This document shows, piece by piece, positions 17,301 through 26,236 of a stretch of DNA of 53,298 nt (its first letter is position 1; the number at the start of each line of letters is the position of its first letter). Source of the stretch: an uncultured Porphyromonas sp. (GTDB taxonomy: Bacteria > Bacteroidota > Bacteroidia > Bacteroidales > Porphyromonadaceae); the NCBI GenBank assembly GCA_905372565.1, contig CAJPPK010000011.1, forward strand, positions 1 through 53,298, given 5' to 3'. The notes under the pieces are model-generated. The model had not been told where the DNA came from. It did not search any database and was given only the letters and a program-made list of their open reading frames with translations. Position numbers and translations under genes: made by a program.

Positions 17301-17405
17301 GCTCTCCCGCCTTGTGTCGGAGAGGGTGGAGCAAGACAGCTTGCTCACTCGTCGCTCTCTACCCCTGTGCCTATATTCGGTATCCAGGAGAAGAAAGCAT
17401 GGATC

Positions 17406-17460
17406 AAAAACAAGCCGTGCCCCTTGGAGGGTGCTGCTAAGACCATCCAAGGGGCACGGA
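17406..17460 (-). terminator. Terminator of the pgi-to-pyrC operon
   Basis: Perfect 14-bp stem CCGTGCCCCTTGGA / TCCAAGGGGCACGG (17415-17428 with 17446-17459), extendable by 4 bp with one mismatch, followed on the minus strand by CTTGTTTTTG. Confidence 0.8.
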
Positions 17461-17500
17461 GGAAGCCTTCCGGAGAAGAGCTTTGAGGGTGTAAGGCCAG

Positions 17501-18862
17501 CTAGCCGTGGAGGTAGAGTAGTGGCTGGGCGTCTGGGCGAGCTTCGCTAAATTGTCCATCCTGGTAGGCACATACGCCATTGACATAGGTAGCACGTACC
17601 TGGTGGCCGAAGCGATGACCTTCGAAGGGAGACCAGCCACAGAGCGAGACGATACGGCTAGGCTCTACCAATTCTTCCCCCTGAGGATCAATCAGGACAA
17701 GGTCGGCAAAGAAGCCTGGACGGAGGAAGCCTCGCTTCTCGATCCCAAAGAGTTCGGCTGGCTGGTGAGCCATCTTCTCTACGACAAGCTCCTTGGTGAA
17801 TACCCCTTCACGAGCTAGGTCTAGCATCGCAACGAGTGCATACTGAGTCAGCGGACCTCCGCTAGCAGCTGTGAGACAGTTACCCTCCTTCTCTGCCAAG
17901 AGGTGGGGGGCATGGTCTGTCGCTATGACGTCGATCTTGCCAGAGCGAACGCCTTCCCGTAGCGCCTCCCGATCTTGGAGCGTCTTGACCGCAGGATTCC
18001 ACTTGATACGATTACCTAAGCGGTCATAATCCTGGTCTGAGAAGATCAAATGGTGTACGCAGGCCTCGGCAGTGATCTTCTTTTCAGAGAGGGGGAGGTC
18101 GCTGCGGAAGAGCTCAAGCTCCCGTGCTGTCGAGATGTGTAGGATATGTAGGCGAGCCCCAAGGCGAGTCGCTAGCTCAACAGCCTTACTCGAGGAGCGG
18201 TAGCAAGCTTCTTCACTACGGATCAATGGGTGATAGTGTACGTCTAGAGCGGCTTCGCCTACGGTGTCAAGGTAGTGCTGGCGGTTGGCTCGGATGATAG
18301 CTTCCTCCTCGCAGTGGGTAGCGATGAGCAGATCAGTCTCACCGAAGATGCGCTCCAGAGTTTGGACATTATCGACGAGCATGTTGCCCGTCGAGGAGCC
18401 CAGGAAGAGCTTGAGGCCAGGAGTGCGACGTCGATCGATGCGCTGTAGCTCGTCGATGTTGTCATTTGTCCCGCCGAAGAAGAAGGAATAGTTTGCCCAA
18501 GAGGTCGCAGCGGCTCGCTCCATCTTCCACTGCCATGCGTCGAAGGTGGTGGTCGTAGGCTTGGTATTGGGCATTTCCATAAATGAGGTCGTCCCCCCAG
18601 CTATGGCTGCACGACTTTCGCTCTCTATCGTTGCCTTGTGGGTGAGGCCTGGCTCACGGAAGTGAACTTGATCATCGATACAGCCAGGGAGGAGCCAAAG
18701 TCCTTCGGCAGGCACCACTTCGTCGACTTCCTCTAGGAGTAGACGAGGGAAAGTGCTTTCGCCCTTGAAAATAGCCGTGATGTAGGCTTCTTCAGTGAGT
18801 AGAGAAGCGGTGTAGGAGCACCCTTCGTTGATTAGGGTAGCGTTTCGGAAAAGGCGTTTCAT
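17501..18862 (-). CDS. pyrC: Dihydroorotase
   Basis: Cyclises carbamoyl-aspartate to dihydroorotate, step 3 of pyrimidine synthesis. Amidohydrolase fold with GLKLFLGSS (about 149, the Lys that is carbamylated in this family), ATHCEEE (about 180), LHILHIS (about 240) and ATDHAPH (about 313). The metal motif after strand 1 reads CIDDQVHFREPG (61-72): the first His of the usual HxH is Gln65. To my knowledge the P. gingivalis enzyme has the same change, so it is clade-typical rather than damage. It is the last gene of the pgi operon and far from pyrB-pyrI (50206-51610). Confidence 0.92.
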   Translation of the reverse strand: MKRLFRNATLINEGCSYTASLLTEEAYITAIFKGESTFPRLLLEEVDEVVPAEGLWLLPGCIDDQVHFREPGLTHKATIESESRAAIAGGTTSFMEMPNTKPTTTTFDAWQWKMERAAATSWANYSFFFGGTNDNIDELQRIDRRRTPGLKLFLGSSTGNMLVDNVQTLERIFGETDLLIATHCEEEAIIRANRQHYLDTVGEAALDVHYHPLIRSEEACYRSSSKAVELATRLGARLHILHISTARELELFRSDLPLSEKKITAEACVHHLIFSDQDYDRLGNRIKWNPAVKTLQDREALREGVRSGKIDVIATDHAPHLLAEKEGNCLTAASGGPLTQYALVAMLDLAREGVFTKELVVEKMAHQPAELFGIEKRGFLRPGFFADLVLIDPQGEELVEPSRIVSLCGWSPFEGHRFGHQVRATYVNGVCAYQDGQFSEARPDAQPLLYLHG

Positions 18863-18880
18863 AGGAGTGGAGTACGGAGG

Positions 18881-19573
18881 TTAGAGGTAAAGGAAGAGTA
18901 GGGCAAGCGTATTATTCACTAGATGCAGAAGTATCGGTGCATAAAGGCGTCCAGTAGCCGAAGTGAGATAACTGAGAGCATAGCCGAGGATGAAGCGACT
19001 GACGAAGCCAATGGGAGAGAAGTGTAGGAGAGAGAAGAGTAGGGCGGTAAGTAGCCAAGGGAGGTGCCTATTCGAGGAAATAGGTAGTAAGCGAGTGATG
19101 AGAGGCTGCAGCATACCCCGGAAGCAAAGCTCTTCACTGATGGCAGGTACGACGGCCAGCGTGATCCATAGGCATAGGAATGGACTCTCTCCAGAGCGGA
19201 GTAGCTGGCGGACACGCTCGGTGACCAAATCTCCTCCAGTATAGCCGATGAGCCTGCCGAGGTAGAGGAAGAGCTCATAGCAGACTTCCGCAAGCAGCAG
19301 GCTCCCTAGGCTGACTAGGAGAAGATGGAGGAGTGCTCTTCCTGCTAACCAGTTTTGATCGATCAGCCCGAAAAGATGATGCCGAGCCTCTCTCCCTATG
19401 GGGAAGAATAGGCTCGGCAGAGCAAAGATGGTGAGCGTGCTGAGAAGGATCTTCCCAAGCTCTAGCGATGCTGTCGGAGGGAGATCACTCAGGCTGATAA
19501 GTAGCTGGGAAGTCAGAGGACCGAGTAAGAGGATCCAGAGCAATAGTAGAGGGAGCTCCCAGCGCTGAGCCAT
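18881..19573 (-). CDS. CPBP-family intramembrane glutamic endopeptidase
   Basis: Multi-pass membrane protein of the CAAX protease/bacteriocin-processing (ABI) family. The ATG at 19573 is preferred to the TTG at 19588, giving 230 residues that open with a hydrophobic helix. The active-site motif is EELCFRG (the Glu-Glu pair near 147), followed by SLLHFS near 185 and the terminal LLHLVNNTLALL helix. About six membrane segments can be counted. The substrate is unknown. It lies 18 bp upstream of pyrC and 24 bp downstream of the AraC-type regulator. Confidence 0.85.
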   Translation of the reverse strand: MAQRWELPLLLLWILLLGPLTSQLLISLSDLPPTASLELGKILLSTLTIFALPSLFFPIGREARHHLFGLIDQNWLAGRALLHLLLVSLGSLLLAEVCYELFLYLGRLIGYTGGDLVTERVRQLLRSGESPFLCLWITLAVVPAISEELCFRGMLQPLITRLLPISSNRHLPWLLTALLFSLLHFSPIGFVSRFILGYALSYLTSATGRLYAPILLHLVNNTLALLFLYL

Positions 19574-19597
19574 AGTCCTGCGAGGCAATGAGTGAGG

Positions 19598-20512
19598 TTA
19601 GTTGGCGCAACTTTCTTCCTGCTCGCCCTTACGGATCTTCAGTGGGGAGCGACCGAACATACGACGACAGAATGCCGAGAGGTAGCCAGCTGAAGAGAAA
19701 TAGTACTTCTCCGTAATCTCAGCTAGAGAGAGAGGACTATCGACGAGATCCTTATAGACGTGGCGGGCACGCTGCTGGAGCATCCATTTCAAAGGAGGCA
19801 TCCCGAATTCTTCATCGAAGATACGAGTTAGGGATATGGTCGTCAGCCCAAGCTTCTGTGCTAGATCCTCCGTATTCTTACACTGCAGATGGTGACGATA
19901 GACTTCCTTCCTGAAGCCCATATGTCGGCAGTGGTAGTGAGCGAGGAAGGTATCCATCGTTTGCCGAGCATAGTTCATGCGTAGTAAGAGGAAGAGTTCT
20001 TGTAGCTTGATGTCGAAGAGACGCAAATCAGAGAGGGCATAGCGCTGGTACTCAAGGATCATCTCCACCCAAAGCTCAACACCGTGGGAGAAATCGAGTG
20101 TCTGAAGGAGGTCTTGCTCCTTGCGGTTGTTCTTCGGCTGGAAGTGTTCCTTTGTCCTTTCGGGACAGCGACCAGCACAGAGATGAATGCTCGGCTGGAA
20201 GAGGAAGGTCAGGCAAGAGACTTCGCTCTTAGCCTCTAGCTCGATGAGAGTACCCATCGGAACGAAGATGATCTGCTTCCCGCTATAGGTGCCATAGGGC
20301 TGCTCATCAGCATTCGTATAGATCGCTATCTTTCCCTTGAGGAGAAAGAGAAGATAGTATTCACCCTCCGTCTGTAGATAGATACGCTGACCTGGGGAGA
20401 GCTGTTTATGCTGAGGCATTGCCGTTAAGGCTGCAGCTGGATGCTTGAAGACGGAGTTCCCTGCAAAGAGGAGCTCCTCGTTCATCTTGATCTTCGTCGT
20501 GGTTTTGTGCAT
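19598..20512 (-). CDS. AraC-family transcriptional regulator
   Basis: 304 residues. The C-terminal hundred residues form the double helix-turn-helix DNA-binding domain: AQKLGLTTISLTRIFDEEFG followed by LAEITEKYYFSSAGYLSAFC and the family ending GRSPLKIRKG. The N-terminal part looks like a cupin sensor (LSPGQRIYLQTEGEYYLLFL). Starts at 20512 or 20485 (MNEELLF) are both possible. Four Cys in the middle (SCLTF, CAGRC) might bind a metal or thiol, which is speculative. It lies in the pgi-to-pyrC unit, so its target may be local or distant; no inducer can be inferred. Confidence 0.85.
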   Translation of the reverse strand: MHKTTTKIKMNEELLFAGNSVFKHPAAALTAMPQHKQLSPGQRIYLQTEGEYYLLFLLKGKIAIYTNADEQPYGTYSGKQIIFVPMGTLIELEAKSEVSCLTFLFQPSIHLCAGRCPERTKEHFQPKNNRKEQDLLQTLDFSHGVELWVEMILEYQRYALSDLRLFDIKLQELFLLLRMNYARQTMDTFLAHYHCRHMGFRKEVYRHHLQCKNTEDLAQKLGLTTISLTRIFDEEFGMPPLKWMLQQRARHVYKDLVDSPLSLAEITEKYYFSSAGYLSAFCRRMFGRSPLKIRKGEQEESCAN

Positions 20513-20572
20513 CTCGAGAAAGTAAAATGAAAGTAAAGAGGAGGAGAGGAGAAAGTCTCCTTGAGTTCTATT

Positions 20573-21115
20573 TTAAGAGAGCTCAAGGAGACCTTCAGGG
20601 ATGTGTAAGTATAGCTGATGAGTGGAGAGATCCACATCTTCAATAAGCTCCTCGGAGATGGGGAGAACGAGTTCTTCCCCCTCAGAAGAGATGACCCTTA
20701 GGAGGGTATTCATCGTCTTGTCATCGATCTCTTCGATGACACCTAGTAGCTCCCTAGTGTTAGCGTGATAAAGCTGGAAGCCGACATAGTGCTCAAGGGA
20801 GAGAAGGTCTTCGCTCGTGGTACCATCTAGGTATTCTCGGTTGAGCCAAACTTGGCGCCCTATAAGGGGCTCAGCTTGCTCCTTGGTGTTGATCCCCGAG
20901 AAGAGGATAAGGTCGATCTCATCATTCTTTGGTCGGAGCTTCAGTACTCGGTGTGGAATGAGTAAGCCATCTTCCTCCAGCATGAGGAATAGGGGCTCCT
21001 CCATCCCATCCGTGAGTCCTGAAATATCAACAGAGAGCTTGGCCGCAATCTCTCCTTGAATACCATGGGGTCTCCCTAAGGTGCCGATAAGCTCGAAGTC
21101 TTCTTTCCTGAGCAT
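20573..21115 (-). CDS. rimM: Ribosome maturation factor RimM
   Basis: Binds ribosomal protein S19 and assists late 30S assembly. The N-terminal domain is marked by GTLGRPHGIQGEIAAKL (11-27) and the PRC-barrel domain by EHYVGFQLYH near 107 and LGVIEEIDDKTMNTLLRV. 180 residues is the normal length. It lies 9 bp downstream of murA on the same strand. Bacteria often place rimM with trmD and rplS; here it is with murA instead, an arrangement also familiar in Bacteroidales. Confidence 0.92.
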   Translation of the reverse strand: MLRKEDFELIGTLGRPHGIQGEIAAKLSVDISGLTDGMEEPLFLMLEEDGLLIPHRVLKLRPKNDEIDLILFSGINTKEQAEPLIGRQVWLNREYLDGTTSEDLLSLEHYVGFQLYHANTRELLGVIEEIDDKTMNTLLRVISSEGEELVLPISEELIEDVDLSTHQLYLHIPEGLLELS

Positions 21116-21124
21116 TGTGTGGAT

Positions 21125-22435
21125 CTAGAGACGAGAGATTCGTGCTACCAAGGCATTCAGACGTGCTGCGATGTCTTGGTAGCCACGATCTATCTGCTCG
21201 ATGTTGTTGATGACACTAGTCCCTTCTGCGCTCATAGCAGCGATGAGGAGGGCAATCCCTGCACGGATGTCAGGAGAGACCATCGTCGCTGCACGCAGCT
21301 GGTGAGCACCGCCAAGGCCGATGACCACTGCGCGGTGAGGATCGCAGAGCATAATCTGTGCTCCCATGTCGATGAGCTTGTCTACAAAGAATAGACGGCT
21401 CTCAAACATCTTTTGGTGGATCAGTACGCTTCCCTTGGCTTGAGTAGCCGTTACGAGGAATACACTCAGTAGGTCAGGTGTCAGCCCTGGCCAAGGAGCA
21501 TCAGCTATGGTGAGGATAGAGCCGTCCATGAAGGTGTCGATCTCATAGCCATTGGGGTGATGAGGAATAAAGAGGTCGTCGCCTTGCTCTTCGATGGTGA
21601 TCCCAAGACGGCGGAAAGCCTGAGGGATAATCCCTAGATCGGGGATGCTAACATTCGTGATGCGGAGCTCAGAGTTCGTCATGGCCGCCATGCCGATGAA
21701 GCTCCCGATCTCGATCATGTCGGGGAGCATGGTATGCTCAGCTCCATGGAGCTCCTTGACACCTTCGATGATTAGGCGATTCGATCCGATGCCTTCGATA
21801 TGAGCCCCCATTCGGACAAGGAGTTTAGATAGCTGCTGAAGGTAGGGCTCGCAGGCAGCGTTATAGATCGTCGTTGTCCCTTCTGCGAGGGCAGCCGCCA
21901 TGAGGATGTTTGCTGTACCTGTGACAGAGGCTTCGTCGAGGAGCATGTACTTGCCTCGTAGCTGAGTGGCTTCGAGGATGTAGCTCTTCTTCTCGGTATC
22001 ATAGTTACAGCTAGCTCCGAGCTCTTGGAATCCGATAAGGTGCGTATCTAGTCGACGACGGCCGATCTTATCTCCGCCTGGCTTGGGGAAGATGGCATAG
22101 CCGAAACGACCAAGCAGTGCTCCTGCCATCAAGACTGAGCCACGGAGAGCACGAGAGCGGGCGAGGAAGTCTTCACTGTGGAGGTAGTCGATGCGTACCT
22201 CATCAGCTTGGAAGGTGTAACTCCCTTCTTCATTAAGCTTGTTGACCTTGACCCCGATCTGGCGAAGTAGCTCAATGAGGTTATTGACGTCAAGGATATT
22301 AGGGATGTTGTGAATCGTCACTACCTCGGGCGTCAGTAGGACGGCAGAGATGATCTGTAGTGCTTCGTTCTTCGCTCCTTGTGGGCGTATGCTACCTTGG
22401 AGGGAGTAGCCCCCTTCGATTACGTAGGATGCCAT
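21125..22435 (-). CDS. murA: UDP-N-acetylglucosamine 1-carboxyvinyltransferase
   Basis: First committed step of peptidoglycan synthesis: adds enolpyruvate from PEP to UDP-GlcNAc. The EPSP-synthase-like fold is clear from GSIRPQGAKNEALQIISA at the N-terminus (Lys22-Asn23) and DRGYQDIAARLNALVARI at the end. 436 residues, normal length. The active-site loop reads PGGDKIGRRRLDTHL, so position 122 is Asp where E. coli has Cys115, the residue alkylated by fosfomycin. Asp at this site is known from naturally resistant MurA enzymes such as those of mycobacteria and chlamydiae, so the target should be insensitive. Confidence 0.94.
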   Translation of the reverse strand: MASYVIEGGYSLQGSIRPQGAKNEALQIISAVLLTPEVVTIHNIPNILDVNNLIELLRQIGVKVNKLNEEGSYTFQADEVRIDYLHSEDFLARSRALRGSVLMAGALLGRFGYAIFPKPGGDKIGRRRLDTHLIGFQELGASCNYDTEKKSYILEATQLRGKYMLLDEASVTGTANILMAAALAEGTTTIYNAACEPYLQQLSKLLVRMGAHIEGIGSNRLIIEGVKELHGAEHTMLPDMIEIGSFIGMAAMTNSELRITNVSIPDLGIIPQAFRRLGITIEEQGDDLFIPHHPNGYEIDTFMDGSILTIADAPWPGLTPDLLSVFLVTATQAKGSVLIHQKMFESRLFFVDKLIDMGAQIMLCDPHRAVVIGLGGAHQLRAATMVSPDIRAGIALLIAAMSAEGTSVINNIEQIDRGYQDIAARLNALVARISRL

Positions 22436-22464
22436 AGGGCTTGTTTGCTCTGTGGGTACGGATA

Positions 22465-23073
22465 CTATTTCTTTTTCCCCTTCTTGGTATTGATAGGCTT
22501 CTGGAGCTTGCCAGGCTTATCAATGGTGTTGGGGTTGATATTTAGCTTACAATTCTCTGGAGTGAGAAGTATTTGGCCATCGGACAGCTCGAAGAGATCC
22601 TTGAAGATCTTGAGGTCTTCGACATGGGTTTGGTTCCACGTCATGTAGTCGCGCTTCATCTGCAGAGCGATGAAATATTCCGCCGCTGCTCGCTCGGGAC
22701 CCTGCTCCATCTGACAGACACGCTGGATCATCCCCTCGATAAAGTGACCATAGTAGCGATACTTGATGAAGTGTCCAGGGTAGGCAGGCTTCTCGGTCTT
22801 GAGTAAGATCTCCTCCTGGGTGATGGTGCCTTCGGGATAATCGACGTCTAGCTCGAAGCCACTGATGATCGCTAGGTGATCCCAGTAGATCGTCTTCTTG
22901 TCAATGGATGCTCCTCGCTCAGGGACGATAGCCTCCATCGCCTGGATGATGCTACGAGCACAGGCATTGCGCTCCTCGCGGTCTTCTATCCCTTTGCAGT
23001 AGGTGACCATATTCTGGATATGGCGACCATACTCAGGTAGCGTGATGGTGGGCAGTTGATTATTATATTCCAT
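22465..23073 (-). CDS. DUF4290 domain-containing protein
   Basis: 202 residues, matching the Bacteroidetes family DUF4290: MEYNNQLPTITLPEYGRHIQ at the start and the EREERNACA-like stretch IEDREERNACARSIIQAM near residue 30. The fold is probably mostly helical and the function is unknown. The C-terminus is a basic tail (NTKKGKKK) that may contact nucleic acid. It sits between pgi (6 bp) and murA (29 bp) in the same operon, a neighbourhood with murA common in this phylum, so a cell-envelope or ribosome link is possible but unproven. Confidence 0.8.
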   Translation of the reverse strand: MEYNNQLPTITLPEYGRHIQNMVTYCKGIEDREERNACARSIIQAMEAIVPERGASIDKKTIYWDHLAIISGFELDVDYPEGTITQEEILLKTEKPAYPGHFIKYRYYGHFIEGMIQRVCQMEQGPERAAAEYFIALQMKRDYMTWNQTHVEDLKIFKDLFELSDGQILLTPENCKLNINPNTIDKPGKLQKPINTKKGKKK

Positions 23074-23079
23074 GTAGGA

Positions 23080-24426
23080 TTACTTCAGACGAGACTTGAT
23101 CGCTTCTGTCTCTGCTTCGAAGCCTGGCTTCTCTAGGAGGGCGAACATATTCTTCTTGTAGGCTTCGACTCCAGGCTGATTGAAGGGATTGACTTCAAGC
23201 ATATAGCCACTGATGCCTACGGCCTTCTCGAAGAAGTAGAAGAGCTGACCGATGTAGTAAGCGGAGAGCTGAGGTAGGGTAATACGGATATTGGGTACTC
23301 CTCCATCAATATGGGCTACGCGGACGCCTAGCTCTGCCATCTTGTTCACCTCATCAACACGCTTGCCAGCGAGGTAATTCAGCCCGTCAAGGTTCTCCGT
23401 GTCGGACTGGATGCGTAGCTCATGATCTGGGCGCTCAACGCTGATGATGGTTTCGAAAATATTTCTTTCACCCTCTTGGATCCACTGACCCATAGAGTGT
23501 AGATCTGCAGAGAAGTCGACGGAGGCATTGAAGATCCCCTTGCCATCCTTCCCCTCACTCTCTCCATAGAGCTGCTTCCACCACTCTCCGATATAGTGTA
23601 GACGGGGATGGAAGTTGCCAAGGATCTCGATCTTCTTGCCTGCTTGATAGAGACTATTACGAGCTGCGGCATAGAGTGCAGCTGGATTTTGGTCAAAAGG
23701 AACCTCAGGGCTGACAAGTGCCTTCATCTCACGAGCTCCACGTACGAGCTCACGGATATCGAAGCCTGCGACAGCGATAGGGAGGAGGCCGACAGGAGTT
23801 AGGACAGAGAAGCGCCCTCCGATGTCATCAGGGATGATGAAGGTCTTGTAACCCTCCTTGTCAGCGAGTGTGCGTAGAACTCCACGAGACTTGTCAGTGA
23901 TGGCTACGATGCGTTCCCGAGCTTCGGCACGACCAACTTGCTCTTCGAGTAGTGCCTTCAGCAGGCGGAATGCGATCGCAGGCTCGGTCGTCGTACCGCT
24001 CTTGGAGATATTGATGATCCCAAAGCGCTTGTCACGTAGGAAGGCGATCAGTTCGCTGAGGTAATCCTCTCCAATGTTATGCCCAGCGAAGATGACCTGA
24101 GGAGCATTATGCTTGCTCTGGTACACCTCGAAGGAAGGAGTGAGTGCCTCGATGACGGCACGTGCTCCGAGATAGCTACCTCCGATGCCGATGCTGATGA
24201 GGTAGTCACATGAGGCCTGTAGCTTCTTAGCGGTAGCCTCGAGGTCTGTGAGCTGTGCGTCGGTGATCTCTTCGGGGAGGTTGATCCAGCCGAGGAAGTC
24301 ACTCCCGAGGCCAGTGCCTTGATGGAGTGCTTGCTGAAAGGTGTTGCTCTTGCTAGCCCAGGCCTCTACGGCTTCGGGGCTGATGGTGGAGAAGATCCCA
24401 GAGAGATCTAGTTGGAGGGTATTCAT
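23080..24426 (-). CDS. pgi: Glucose-6-phosphate isomerase
   Basis: Interconverts glucose-6-P and fructose-6-P. Signature stretches are ISIGIGGSYLGARAVIEAL, INISKSGTTTEPAIAFRLL and GGRFSVLTPVGLLP. The catalytic Glu lies in the QLYGESEGKDGKGI region and the C-terminal active-site Lys in NQPGVEAYKKN. The frame opens at a TTG (24435), but the ATG at 24426 (MNTLQLDLSG) is the likely start, giving 448 residues, the short bacterial form. It is the first gene of the unit ending at pyrC, with a -7 box at 24532-24539. It links glycolysis to the pentose phosphate genes at 38616-42333. Confidence 0.95.
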   Translation of the reverse strand: MNTLQLDLSGIFSTISPEAVEAWASKSNTFQQALHQGTGLGSDFLGWINLPEEITDAQLTDLEATAKKLQASCDYLISIGIGGSYLGARAVIEALTPSFEVYQSKHNAPQVIFAGHNIGEDYLSELIAFLRDKRFGIINISKSGTTTEPAIAFRLLKALLEEQVGRAEARERIVAITDKSRGVLRTLADKEGYKTFIIPDDIGGRFSVLTPVGLLPIAVAGFDIRELVRGAREMKALVSPEVPFDQNPAALYAAARNSLYQAGKKIEILGNFHPRLHYIGEWWKQLYGESEGKDGKGIFNASVDFSADLHSMGQWIQEGERNIFETIISVERPDHELRIQSDTENLDGLNYLAGKRVDEVNKMAELGVRVAHIDGGVPNIRITLPQLSAYYIGQLFYFFEKAVGISGYMLEVNPFNQPGVEAYKKNMFALLEKPGFEAETEAIKSRLK

Positions 24427-24531
24427 TGTGTTCAAATTTGCTCGAAGTACTTGCAGTGCTTACTCTTTACGTTGAGTAGGTGGCCTCTGCATGAAAGCGG
24501 TGATTTCTTATTGGAAATATGACTTCCATTG

Positions 24532-24539
24532 CAAAGATA
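24532..24539 (-). promoter_or_regulatory. -7 box of the pgi operon
   Basis: TATCTTTG on the minus strand, about 105 bp upstream of the pgi ATG. Confidence 0.5.
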
Positions 24540-24729
24540 CGAAAAAAGCGCTGGCTGAGATAGATGGCTCGGAGATAAGGCGGTATCTACTGAAGATAAG
24601 GAGGCTTAGCCCTACTAGAGAGTTCCTGAAGAGGGAGATGATATGGCTTTCCTTCTGGTCTTTTCCTCTTGTCTTGGGTGATCTTGATTACTCCCTTAGA
24701 CTTCCTCCAGCCATCCTGTGAAATGCAAA

Positions 24730-24793
24730 TGTCCCATAACGCGGGGACAATTGTCCCAGCGCGTGGGGACAGTCGTCCCAACGTGCTGGGATA
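24730..24793. repeat. 22-bp intergenic array with GGGACA-NN-TGTCCC dyads, locus A
   Basis: Three 20-bp units, each separated by 2 bp, start at 24730 (TGTCCCATAACGCGGGGACA), 24752 (TGTCCCAGCGCGTGGGGACA) and 24774 (CGTCCCAACGTGCTGGGATA). Seen the other way, the junctions form 14-bp dyads: GGGACAATTGTCCC at 24744-24757 is perfect, GGGACAGTCGTCCC at 24766-24779 nearly so. The same plan recurs at 38324-38387. The gap 24540-24729 holds nothing else I can support. Confidence 0.85.
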
Positions 24794-24883
24794 TTCTTTT
24801 TTACCTCGAGTGAGAGAGCTCCATTCCGAGGTGGCTAGATTGTATGTACTGGAGCCCTCCGAGTGGGCTTATCCTATTTGTAA

Positions 24884-24924
24884 AAAGAATATCCCTAATG
24901 GCTCGATAGAACCATTAGGGATAT
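24884..24924 (-). terminator. Terminator of cydAB
   Basis: Perfect 13-bp stem ATATCCCTAATGG / CCATTAGGGATAT (24889-24901 with 24912-24924), followed on the minus strand by TCTTTTTAC. Confidence 0.8.
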
Positions 24925-25002
24925 AGAAGCGTGGTGGTCGGATCTTCTCCCTGCTCCTTAGAAAAGGGGCTGAAGGAGATCCGGTACTAAGTCTGTGGAG
25001 CC

Positions 25003-26187
25003 CTAGTACGTATGTGAGTGAGGATCCTGCACCTCCCTGCGCGTGATCTTATGGAGATCAAGTGCACGCCAAGCATAAATGATGTATGCTAGCACAAAGG
25101 GGATAAGTAGCGAAACGACACTCATCGTCTTCAGCGTGAAGAGGCTAGAGGAGCTGTTACGAATGTTCAGCGAGTTGTTGATGATCTCGGGCATCTCTGC
25201 GCTGTAGGCTGGGTAGTAGGATGTATTATTCCAACCCGCGATGAGGAAGATCGCTAGTGCAGTGAGTACGACACCAAGGCCTTCGAACCAAATCCCCTTG
25301 CGGAAGCCATCCTTGAGTAGCGTCAGGAGAATACCTGCGAGCACGCAGACGACACCGATGAAGAAGACTGCAAATACTGCAGGCATCTCAAGGAGGTTGT
25401 GCCAGTACTTATAGTCTACGAGGAAGGTGTTCTCTGGATGAGCTGGATCGTAGGCAAAGCCCTGCTTAGTGAGCAGGAAGAAGAGCCAGGCAAGGAAGAG
25501 AAGTAGGAAGGCTGCTGCATTCCAAGGAAGAGCCGCACGTGAGCGCTTATAGATGACTTCATCATCGATGCTGTTGATGAAGTAGAGAAGCGCCGTCGTA
25601 CGAGCGAGGAAGAAGATCGCAAGGCCGAAGATGACGTTCCAGATGTTGAGGACTGCTTCGAGTCCGTGAAGCTGGACGCCGTGATAAGGGAGCCATTCGG
25701 AGATGACCTGCGAAGCTCCACTGAGGTCTGCGATAGCATCACGATTGACTTGGAAGGATGAGCCCGTGAAGAAGGTAGATACCGCTGCACCGAGCAGGAT
25801 CGGAGCTAGGAGACCATTGATGAAGAGAGCGATCTGGTAGGCACGGCTACCGAGGACATTCCCGTTCTTATTCTGATACTCGTATGAAATTGCTTGGATG
25901 ATGAAGCAGAAGAGGATGAGCATCCAGACCCAATAGGCTCCACCGAAGCTGGTAGAGTAGAAGAGTGGGAAAGAGGCAAAGAATCCTCCACCGAAGACGA
26001 CGAGAGTCGTGAAGGTGAATTCCCACTTACGACCGATTGAGTTGACGAGGAGCCTACGTTCGATCTGCTCCTTACCGATGCTGAAGAAGAGAGATTGCCC
26101 ACCCTGCACGAAGAGCAGGAAGACCAAGAGTGCGCCGAGCACGGAGATCAGTAGCCACCAGTACTCTTGGAAGAATGCATAGTCCAT
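25003..26187 (-). CDS. cydB: Cytochrome bd ubiquinol oxidase subunit II
   Basis: Membrane subunit of the high-affinity bd oxidase that reduces O2 with quinol electrons. 394 residues with about eight to nine membrane helices. The N-terminus (DYAFFQEYWWLLISVLGAL) and the EYQNKNGN loop after the third helix fit CydB. It lies 49 bp downstream of cydA. It allows microaerobic respiration and oxygen removal in an otherwise anaerobic bacterium. Confidence 0.92.
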   Translation of the reverse strand: MDYAFFQEYWWLLISVLGALLVFLLFVQGGQSLFFSIGKEQIERRLLVNSIGRKWEFTFTTLVVFGGGFFASFPLFYSTSFGGAYWVWMLILFCFIIQAISYEYQNKNGNVLGSRAYQIALFINGLLAPILLGAAVSTFFTGSSFQVNRDAIADLSGASQVISEWLPYHGVQLHGLEAVLNIWNVIFGLAIFFLARTTALLYFINSIDDEVIYKRSRAALPWNAAAFLLLFLAWLFFLLTKQGFAYDPAHPENTFLVDYKYWHNLLEMPAVFAVFFIGVVCVLAGILLTLLKDGFRKGIWFEGLGVVLTALAIFLIAGWNNTSYYPAYSAEMPEIINNSLNIRNSSSSLFTLKTMSVVSLLIPFVLAYIIYAWRALDLHKITRREVQDPHSHTY

Positions 26188-26236
26188 AAAGATAGTCTAG
26201 CTTGATTACGTGAGTGATAAGAGTTACTTGAAGGCT

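Noticed and set aside
24730..24793. CRISPR array
   Set aside because: Units are 22-23 bp with no distinct repeat-spacer pattern, dyads are internal to each unit, and no cas genes are present.
24587..24926. Small frames over array A and, likewise, over array B (38160-38446), with similar translated strings
   Set aside because: Similarity comes from the shared DNA repeats read in several frames; a 22-bp step is not a multiple of three, so no protein repeat would be kept.
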